Part shown: piece by piece, positions 1-5,427 of the stretch
Layout: every line of letters starts with the position of its first letter
Numbering within the stretch: position 1 is the first letter of the stretch
Assembly: GCA_011375275.1 (NCBI GenBank)
Contig: DRLW01000011.1
Span: 1 to 6,946, forward strand
Reading direction: 5' to 3'
DNA length: 6,946 nt
Source of the DNA: Bacteroidota bacterium
Lineage (GTDB): Bacteria > Zhuqueibacterota > Zhuqueibacteria > Zhuqueibacterales > Geothermadaptataceae
Translations under genes and position numbers: made by a program
Notes under the pieces: model-generated
What the model was told of the DNA's origin: nothing
Databases searched by the model: none
What the model saw: only the letters and a program-made list of their open reading frames with translations

Positions 1-957
1 AATCGCACCCCTGCCCGGCCCCGCTTTAAAACCGGCACGATATTCCGCCATGGCGATCCGGAACGCAAAGTCGATATCGTCATTCTCGGCGATGGCTACA
101 GCAAAGCGGATATGGACAAATTCCGCCGTGACGCCCGCCATTTCAACGAAGCCATGTTCAGCACCTCACCTTTCCGCGAGCGTAAAAAGGAGTTCAATGT
201 CTGGACGGTCGAAGTTATTTCTGAAGACTCCGGCATTCCAAAACCGGATAAAAACATCTGGAAACGTACGGCTCTGGGCATGCAGTACAACACTTTTGGC
301 TCTGCGCGCTATATTCTCGGTACCGACAACAAAGCCCTGCGCGACGCGGCCGGGCTGGTTCCCTATGATGCCATCATCGTTCTGATCAATGATAACCGCT
401 ATGGTGGCGGCGGGATTTATAACTTGTATGCAACCACTTTTACCAAAACCGATGCCCCGGGAATGGAATGGCAGATGGATTATGTTTATGTGCACGAATT
501 TGGCCATTCCTTTGCCGGACTTGGGGATGAGTACTACAGCTCGCAGGTATCGTATGAGTCATTTTACCAGAAAAGCGTCGAACCCTGGGAGCCGAATATC
601 ACCGCCCTCGTGCGTAAAGACCGGCTCAAGTGGCAGCAGTTTATCGAACCCGGCACTCCCATCCCCACACCATGGGAAAAGGCACGATACGACTCCCTTG
701 CCCGCGAACGCAGCAAACTCGATCGCCTGGCCGCGGACTATTACGCCAAACGCGAGCCCATCATCAGCCGCCAGCGGGAAATTCTCAAAAACAGTGCATT
801 CGCAGGCAAGGTCGGCGCCTTTGAAGGCGCGGGCTATGAATCACGAGGTCTGTATCGCCCGGCGGTGGACTGCCGCATGTTTTCCCTCAGCCTGACCGAC
901 TTTGACCCGGTGTGCAAGGCTGCTCTCGAACGGGTGATCGATTATTTTACCCGTTAG
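1..957 (+). CDS. M64 family (IgA peptidase-like) zinc metallopeptidase, C-terminal part
   Basis: The open frame runs in from the left edge without a start and ends at TAG 955-957, leaving 318 residues. In window numbering (residue 1 = bases 1-3), the zinc site is HEFGH at residues 165-169, followed by D176 in GLGDEYY. This is the HExxH plus downstream Asp arrangement of peptidase family M64, where the two His and the Asp bind zinc and the Glu is the catalytic base. Other family-like landmarks are DIVILGDGY (25-33), the YGGGGIYN stretch before the active site, GTPIPTPWEK from 218, and a C-terminal segment GLYRPAVDC...DPVC with Cys 291 and 305, which could form a disulfide. The enzyme probably cleaves proteins internally outside the cytoplasm. 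The signal peptide and N-terminal domain lie beyond the edge. There is no sorting tail after VIDYFTR, unlike the next gene. An internal ATG at 112 opens a shorter frame, but the upstream codons are clearly M64-like, so it is not the true start. Family assignment is confident; the substrate is unknown. Confidence 0.93.
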   Translation, partial: NRTPARPRFKTGTIFRHGDPERKVDIVILGDGYSKADMDKFRRDARHFNEAMFSTSPFRERKKEFNVWTVEVISEDSGIPKPDKNIWKRTALGMQYNTFGSARYILGTDNKALRDAAGLVPYDAIIVLINDNRYGGGGIYNLYATTFTKTDAPGMEWQMDYVYVHEFGHSFAGLGDEYYSSQVSYESFYQKSVEPWEPNITALVRKDRLKWQQFIEPGTPIPTPWEKARYDSLARERSKLDRLAADYYAKREPIISRQREILKNSAFAGKVGAFEGAGYESRGLYRPAVDCRMFSLSLTDFDPVCKAALERVIDYFTR

Positions 958-987
958 AACACCTGCCTGTCCGATCAATTCATCAAG

Positions 988-1014
988 CGGTGCCACGTCT
1001 CCCCGGCACCGGGG
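988..1014 (+). terminator. Two mutually exclusive GC-rich hairpins, possible terminator of the M64 gene
   Basis: Starting 31 bases after the M64 stop codon, CGGTGCC (988-994) pairs perfectly with GGCACCG (1005-1011) around a 10-base loop. CCCCGG (1001-1006) can instead pair with CCGGGG (1009-1014) around a very tight 2-base turn, or as 5 bp around 4 bases. The two stems share bases and cannot form together. No T-run follows (ACAAAACTTT), so this is not a standard intrinsic terminator. Termination is inferred from its position at the end of a gene. Confidence 0.3.
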
Positions 1015-1049
1015 ACAAAACTTTGCATCCGGCTGCGCTGATTTGGACC

Positions 1050-1063
1050 GTTTGTGCACAAAC
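1050..1063. promoter_or_regulatory. Perfect 14-base palindrome between genes, candidate operator
   Basis: GTTTGTGCACAAAC equals its own reverse complement. It has no central loop, so it suits a dimeric DNA-binding protein better than an RNA hairpin. It lies about 100 bases upstream of the next start codon (1164), where a promoter could be. A weak TTGGAC (1043-1048) and TACGCT (1065-1070) flank it at a 16-base spacing. FCB-group promoters often do not follow the enterobacterial consensus, so those boxes carry little weight. Symmetry is seen; a regulatory role is inference. Confidence 0.3.
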
Positions 1064-1163
1064 TTACGCTTGAAGGAAGAAAGGCGGAGACCTCGCCCTG
1101 GAGACCAGCGAACCAACGCTACCGGCACTACTGTCAACACAACCAAACCGAAAGAGAGCTGAA

Positions 1164-4100
1164 ATGAACAGGAAAAATTTGTTCTATTATCTCATAGCTG
1201 TGTTTTTCATCACCGCAGCTTTTTTTGCGCTCAGGCAGCCAGCTCCGCACACACCCGGACATGACATCGCCTTAGAACAGACCCGTCAGGAAAAAACAGA
1301 CACCGGGCTGTTTTCCGAACGCAAAAAGCGTATCAAAGGTGTGGCAAAAATGGACCGGCCCGACTTATTTGCCGAATTTCATATCGGCATCCGTACCCGT
1401 GACGGTGACAGAGCACCGCGTTATTCTGCAAACTTCCGCGTTGATGAGCTTTTGAAAGCCCGCCGCCTTACCTCAACCAAAGGTTTGCGCAAGGCAGCTT
1501 CGGCGCCGCTGCAGTGGATAGAACGGGGCCCGGGCCATGTGGGTGGCCGCACGCGCGCGCTGGTGGTCGATCCCGATGACCCCTCTCACGATACATGGTA
1601 CGCAGGCTCGGTCGGCGGCGGTGTCTGGAAAACCACTGATGCCGGCATCAACTGGACCCTGCTGACCTCTCATCTGCCCAATCTCGCAACCAGCACCATG
1701 GCCATGGCCGCCTCCAATCCCGATGTCATCTACGTCGGCACTGGAGAGGGTTTTGGCAACATCGATCAGATTACCGGCAGCGGCATCTGGAAGACTTCAG
1801 ACCGCGGGCAGACCTGGGAGCAGATCGTCAGCCCGGACAGCCAACCGGCGTTTCGCAACATCATGCGCATCATCGTCGATCCGGCGAATGCAGACATCGT
1901 TCTGGTTGCTGTCGAACCCGGGCGGGGGTTTAACGGTACGGTGGAACGGCCAACTTCGGGGATTTTCCGCTCCACAGATGGCGGCAAAACCTGGACACGT
2001 ACCTACAGCAGCACAACCTCGGTACAGCATCTCATCGCCAACCCGGAGAATTTCAATACCCAGTATGCAACCGAGCACAGCACCGGCGTGCTCAAATCGA
2101 CCGATGGGGGCAAAACATGGTTCCAAACCAGCAGTGGCATCAATGCTTACAACGTGCGGCGTATGGAAATTGCCATTTCGCCGGTGGATACCTCGCGCCT
2201 TGCTATTGCGGCTGAGATCGGAGGCGGTATCGCTAAAGTTCTGGTTTCAAATGATGCCGGCGCAACCTGGTTCACGGCAAATGATCCGGCAGGAAATATC
2301 GATTACCTCGAAGGCCAGGGGTGGTACGATAATACCATCGCAGCCCATCCCTACGACCGGGACATCTTCTTCATCGGCGGCGTCAATCTCTGGAAAGTTG
2401 ATGTCAGCAACACCGTCACTGAAAGCGAGCCTCAGGCCATAGGGGTTGAGTTTGACAATACCGAGTCTTTTCTCGAGCTGATCAACTTTGGTGGCCCGAT
2501 TGGCGGCGGTGGGATCGACTACGGCAATGCAGACCGCGACACCTACGTGAGCGTTGAACTGCGCTTCGGGCCGGGGAAATCACAGAAAGCCCACCGGTTT
2601 ACGGTTCCGCCCGGTGCCACGAGCGGCGTGCCGGCATATCGGTACACCTATCGCGATTATGTCGAAGTTCCTTTTGAACTATGGGATATCGACAACAACA
2701 GACAACTGATGCTCTCATTTCGTGATCAGGGCGATGATGGTGTTTATGAACTGCGTGAATATGACACCAATACCTCCAGAGAATATCTCTATCTGCATAA
2801 CATCCCCTACAGTGAAACGCCGGATGGCAATATCGCCCGGAATGGCGGGCAGGAAAATCAAACATTATATTTCGCCTGGCCTGTTCTGCCGGCTGGTGGA
2901 ACATGGGACCCCGACAACCTTCCCGAGGCTGCACTGCGGATAAAATGGGGAACGATATCGAGCGTCGATGTCACGACAACGAACATAACCGATGCGTATC
3001 AGGACAACGGAGGCAGTCCCAAAGGGGTGCATCCGGACCATCATAATATCGTCCTTATTCCAACCGATAAAGCGAGAAAAGCTTTTCGCCTGATCAATGC
3101 CAACGATGGCGGCGTAACGCTCTCCGACGACGGTGGCGACACCTTTATCGACCGGTCTCGGGGTTATGTGACCTCGCAGTTTTATGGCGTTGACAAAATG
3201 CCCGGCAGTGATCGGTACATCGGCGGAACGCAGGATAACGGCAGTTGGGTATCACCGGAAAATCCGAACATACAAACGACCTGGAGTTATGCTCCAAGCG
3301 GTGATGGTTTTCATGCGCTATGGAATTACGGCAACCCTGATCTGCTGCTGGAGAGCCTGCAGTACAACGGTTTGTACCGCTCCAAAGACAGGGGGGCAAC
3401 ATGGCAGCGAATCAGGCAAGCCTCCGGGCTGCTGGATATCGGCCAGGGGGCAGGCCCCTTCCTCACTCGTCTGGCAGGCTCGAAGCAGGATCATGACCTG
3501 GTTTTTGCCACCGGGATATCCGGGTTGTGGCGCTCCGCTGATTTTGGTCTGTCGTGGCAGCTTATCGAAATGCCCGAGGGCTATATCGGCCACAGCAGCT
3601 TTGCCGTTCCGCACATTTCGCTTGCCAATCCACAGATCGTCTGGGCGGCGTACCGGCTGAGCCAGGATGAACGCAGAATTTACGTTTCGGAAGACGGCGG
3701 ATTCTCTTTCCGGCCGGTGAACGGTGATGTTGACTTTCCGATGGGCAGAGTCTCAGGCTTTACAAGCCACCCCGCAGACCCCAACACAGGCTATGCCCTG
3801 TTTTCTTTTGCCGGCGCACCCAAAATATTGCGCACTACCGATCTCGGCGACACCTGGGAAGACATTTCCGGATTCACAAACGGCAGCAGCACCCGGGGAT
3901 TCCCGGACGTACCGGTGTACGACCTGCTGGTGATGCCTTTTGACAATTCGATACTCTGGGCCGGAACGGATATCGGCATTTTTGAATCCCGTGATGGCGG
4001 CGCCAGCTGGGCCTATGCAGACAATGGTCTCCCGGCAGTCAGCATCTGGCAGATGCGCATCGTCGATGATGAAGTGGTCGTCGCGACGCATGGCCGCGGG

Positions 4101-5270
4101 GTCTGGACTGTATCCTTGCCTGAGCTGGCCAATTATACACCGCCACAGGTGGCTCTGTCACCACTTCTGCTCTCCACCGGAGGGGGTGCGGCCGGGACTA
4201 TCGCCCTGCGCCTGCGCCTGCGCTCAGACTATGATTCCACCACCGTGGTCGCCAAGGGCGTACGCTATAAAGTTCTCGATGCGACGCCTGCGGGCAAAGA
4301 TACCACAGCGCTTCTGGTGTTGCCGACGGATTCCCGGCAAAACATCCCGGTACAGGCTTTTGCCCATAGTGCAGGCCGTGCTCTGGCGACAGTGAGTTCA
4401 GAGGTCGTCATCTTTCCTGTTTCAGAAGCGCGCTACACCTATTTGAACGATCTGAACGACAACGAGGATGACCTGCTTCTCATAGGGTTGCAACGCCGCT
4501 TTGTTTTTGGTTTCCCCAGCATAGCTCTGCACAGCAAGCACAACTATCCGGACAACGCCAATATCTCCGCCACCCTGCAAAGTCCGATCATCGTCGATCG
4601 CGATGATGCACTCATGACCTATGATGACATCGCAATCATTGAACCCGCGGACGAAAACGCCGTCTTTGGTGAAGAAGGTTTTCGTGATTACGTCGTCGTC
4701 GAGGGCAGCAACGATAATGGCGTCACCTGGCGCGCTCTGGCCGAACCCTATGATGCCAGCTATGACAGCGAGTGGCAATCGGCATTTAACGCCGGGGCGA
4801 TAGGCAGGAGTTCGATGTTCCGCAGGCACACGCTGAACCTGGCTGATGTTTTTCAACCGGGAGAAAAAATCATCATCCGTTTCCGGCTGTACTCTGACGG
4901 GCAAAAAAATGGCTGGGGCTGGGCTATCGATAATATCTCGATACAGGCGAATGCCACCTCTGTCGCCCAAAACGATGCGTTGCCAGTCACATTCGCCCTT
5001 GACCAGAACTATCCCAATCCCTTCAACCCATCCACAGCAATCCGCTTTGCTCTACCGCGCGAAGCAGAAGTCTCGCTGCGGGTGGTCAATGCTCTGGGAC
5101 AAACCATACGCGTGCTTCTGGCCGGCGAGAGGCGTCCGGCCGGCTATCACGAAATTATCTGGAACGGCCGCAACGATGGCGGTGCCCGCGCAGCCAGTGG
5201 CGTGTATTTTTACACGCTGCACACAAACCAGGGCTTTACACAAACGAGAAAAATGCTGTTGCTGCAATAA
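1164..5270 (+). CDS. Exported Asp-box (Vps10/sortilin-like) beta-propeller protein with type IX-like sorting tail
   Basis: The protein has 1368 residues and no known catalytic site that I can identify. The start at 1164 is favoured because a weak ribosome site (GAGAG, 1154-1158) lies 5 bases upstream and a signal sequence follows at once (basic NRK, then a hydrophobic run at about residues 6-23, with no lipobox Cys). Residues about 25-115 form a polar leader. The propeller opens at about W118 with RGPGHVGGRTRALVVDP. Eleven Asp-box turns of the type S/T-x-D-x-G-x-x-W/F begin at residues 157, 211, 270, 312, 362, 654, 740, 791, 842, 891 and 942. The propeller closes with THGRGVW (975-981). An insertion of about 210 residues interrupts it (about 412-622). 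Residues about 985-1262 are beta-rich and end in GWGWAIDNISI, resembling MAM or jelly-roll adhesion domains. The tail from 1273 has QNYPNPFNPST and GVYFYTL, as in type A sorting or FlgD-like Ig domains. Such proteins are surface-attached or secreted. They are often labelled sortilin-like or glycosyl hydrolase, but I see no sialidase FRIP motif. A binding role, perhaps for peptides or glycans, is inference. Hairpins on both sides suggest its own transcript. Confidence 0.9.
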   Translation: MNRKNLFYYLIAVFFITAAFFALRQPAPHTPGHDIALEQTRQEKTDTGLFSERKKRIKGVAKMDRPDLFAEFHIGIRTRDGDRAPRYSANFRVDELLKARRLTSTKGLRKAASAPLQWIERGPGHVGGRTRALVVDPDDPSHDTWYAGSVGGGVWKTTDAGINWTLLTSHLPNLATSTMAMAASNPDVIYVGTGEGFGNIDQITGSGIWKTSDRGQTWEQIVSPDSQPAFRNIMRIIVDPANADIVLVAVEPGRGFNGTVERPTSGIFRSTDGGKTWTRTYSSTTSVQHLIANPENFNTQYATEHSTGVLKSTDGGKTWFQTSSGINAYNVRRMEIAISPVDTSRLAIAAEIGGGIAKVLVSNDAGATWFTANDPAGNIDYLEGQGWYDNTIAAHPYDRDIFFIGGVNLWKVDVSNTVTESEPQAIGVEFDNTESFLELINFGGPIGGGGIDYGNADRDTYVSVELRFGPGKSQKAHRFTVPPGATSGVPAYRYTYRDYVEVPFELWDIDNNRQLMLSFRDQGDDGVYELREYDTNTSREYLYLHNIPYSETPDGNIARNGGQENQTLYFAWPVLPAGGTWDPDNLPEAALRIKWGTISSVDVTTTNITDAYQDNGGSPKGVHPDHHNIVLIPTDKARKAFRLINANDGGVTLSDDGGDTFIDRSRGYVTSQFYGVDKMPGSDRYIGGTQDNGSWVSPENPNIQTTWSYAPSGDGFHALWNYGNPDLLLESLQYNGLYRSKDRGATWQRIRQASGLLDIGQGAGPFLTRLAGSKQDHDLVFATGISGLWRSADFGLSWQLIEMPEGYIGHSSFAVPHISLANPQIVWAAYRLSQDERRIYVSEDGGFSFRPVNGDVDFPMGRVSGFTSHPADPNTGYALFSFAGAPKILRTTDLGDTWEDISGFTNGSSTRGFPDVPVYDLLVMPFDNSILWAGTDIGIFESRDGGASWAYADNGLPAVSIWQMRIVDDEVVVATHGRGVWTVSLPELANYTPPQVALSPLLLSTGGGAAGTIALRLRLRSDYDSTTVVAKGVRYKVLDATPAGKDTTALLVLPTDSRQNIPVQAFAHSAGRALATVSSEVVIFPVSEARYTYLNDLNDNEDDLLLIGLQRRFVFGFPSIALHSKHNYPDNANISATLQSPIIVDRDDALMTYDDIAIIEPADENAVFGEEGFRDYVVVEGSNDNGVTWRALAEPYDASYDSEWQSAFNAGAIGRSSMFRRHTLNLADVFQPGEKIIIRFRLYSDGQKNGWGWAIDNISIQANATSVAQNDALPVTFALDQNYPNPFNPSTAIRFALPREAEVSLRVVNALGQTIRVLLAGERRPAGYHEIIWNGRNDGGARAASGVYFYTLHTNQGFTQTRKMLLLQ
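1632..2270 (+). repeat. First block of five Asp-box propeller repeats
   Basis: Five Asp-box turns start at residues 157, 211, 270, 312 and 362, spaced 54, 59, 42 and 50 residues apart. They read TTDAGINW, TSDRGQTW, STDGGKTW, STDGGKTW and SNDAGATW. Boxes three and four are identical in protein, and their 24-base coding stretches (1971-1994 and 2097-2120) match at 20 positions. The repetition is therefore visible in DNA as well as protein. Each box marks a hairpin turn of one propeller blade in known Asp-box proteins. Confidence 0.85.
2394..3029 (+). other. Inserted domain of about 210 residues within the propeller
   Basis: After NLWK ending at about residue 411, where an Asp-box turn would be expected, the sequence departs into a segment with no Asp-box. 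It returns to propeller style only at HPDHH (623-627) and NDGGV. The segment contains a glycine-rich FGGPIGGGG, then VELRFGPGKSQKAHRF, then a stretch around VPFELWDIDNNRQ and MLSFRDQGDDGVYEL that looks like alternating beta strands. This suggests a folded beta-sandwich-like module in a blade loop. I do not recognise a named domain. The boundaries are estimated from where the repeat pattern breaks and resumes. Confidence 0.55.
3123..4010 (+). repeat. Second block of six Asp-box propeller repeats
   Basis: Six Asp-box turns begin at residues 654, 740, 791, 842, 891 and 942. They read SDDGGDTF, SKDRGATW, SADFGLSW, SEDGGFSF, TTDLGDTW and SRDGGASW. The last five are very evenly spaced (51, 51, 49 and 51 residues), matching one blade each. 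The 86-residue gap after the first box could hide a degenerate blade. With the first block this gives eleven recognisable turns, compatible with a ten-bladed sortilin-like propeller or two smaller propellers. I cannot decide between these from sequence. Confidence 0.8.
4206..4223 (+). repeat. Short tandem hexamer encoding Leu-Arg repeats
   Basis: CTGCGC occurs three times in a row, in frame, giving LRLRLR near residues 1015-1020 in the linker or beta-rich region after the propeller. A six-base unit changes length without a frameshift. It may simply be a beta strand with a chance codon repeat. Confidence 0.6.
4980..5267 (+). other. C-terminal sorting tail (type IX type A / FlgD-like Ig fold)
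   Basis: This stretch codes for residues 1273-1368. It begins LPVTFALDQNYPNPFNPST, continues with an alternating strand pattern (AEVSLRVVNALGQ), an IIWNGRNDGG turn and SGVYFYTL, and ends in KMLLLQ. In Bacteroidota such tails direct Sec-exported proteins through the type IX system to the surface, where they may be cleaved. In Calditrichota, Ignavibacteria and related groups the same family is common, but its export route is less well proven. Family recognition is firm; the actual route in this organism is inference. Confidence 0.85.
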
Positions 5271-5304
5271 TGCAAGAGCATTCATCGGTTCAGCCTGAGG
5301 AAAC

Positions 5305-5345
5305 AGCCGGGCTGTCAACATGCCTGGCATGCTGACAATCCGGCT
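5305..5345 (+). terminator. Long imperfect hairpin after the propeller gene, probable terminator
   Basis: The element starts 34 bases after the stop codon at 5270. AGCCGG (5305-5310) pairs with CCGGCT (5340-5345). Inside it, GTCAACATGCC (5314-5324) pairs with GGCATGCTGAC (5326-5336) except for one A-C mismatch. Between the two stems there is one T-A pair, one C-A mismatch and one G-T wobble. The result is an almost continuous stem of about 20 positions with a tight apex near CCTGG. Only a short ATTT follows, so the U-tract is poor. The symmetry is strong and well placed for ending transcription of the propeller gene. Confidence 0.5.
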
Positions 5346-5415
5346 ATTTCACGGCAAACCTCGCGGGTTCGTCTGTATCTGAGAAAAACACCACGCCCCG
5401 CTTTTTACGCTGGAG

Positions 5416-5421
5416 AAAGGA
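5416..5421 (+). promoter_or_regulatory. Ribosome binding site deciding the M20 start
   Basis: AAAGGA, part of the purine-rich GGAGAAAGGA at 5412-5421, lies 6 bases before the ATG at 5428. A second in-frame ATG at 5461 would cut into the signal peptide and has no such site. This supports 5428 as the start. Confidence 0.7.
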
Positions 5422-5427
5422 ACGACC

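Noticed and set aside
1043..1070. Sigma-70-type promoter TTGGAC / TACGCT
   Set aside because: The -10 box matches the consensus weakly, and the likely host group uses different promoter patterns. It is mentioned only as context for the palindrome.
841..1146. Minus-strand frame of 101 codons spanning the first gap, with a zinc-ribbon-like KFCPRCRGDV stretch
   Set aside because: About a third of it lies antisense to the well-supported end of the M64 gene. It has only one CxxC pair, and the rest resembles no known protein. The CxxC is most likely chance from the hairpin-rich gap.
1723..2442. Plus-strand alternative frame of 239 codons within the propeller gene
   Set aside because: It is a Ser/Arg/Pro-rich shadow of the Asp-box repeats in another frame, while the main frame encodes regular Asp-boxes across the same bases.
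4422..4970. Minus-strand open frame of 182 codons opposite the end of the propeller gene
   Set aside because: It lies fully inside the coding sequence of the beta-rich domain, and its VVV/III/DDD-rich content mirrors the Asp/Ile codons of the real gene.
1164..5270. Sialidase or other glycoside hydrolase function for the propeller protein
   Set aside because: Asp-boxes are shared with sialidases, but I see no FRIP/RIP arginine motif or other catalytic set. A hydrolase label would rest on the fold alone.
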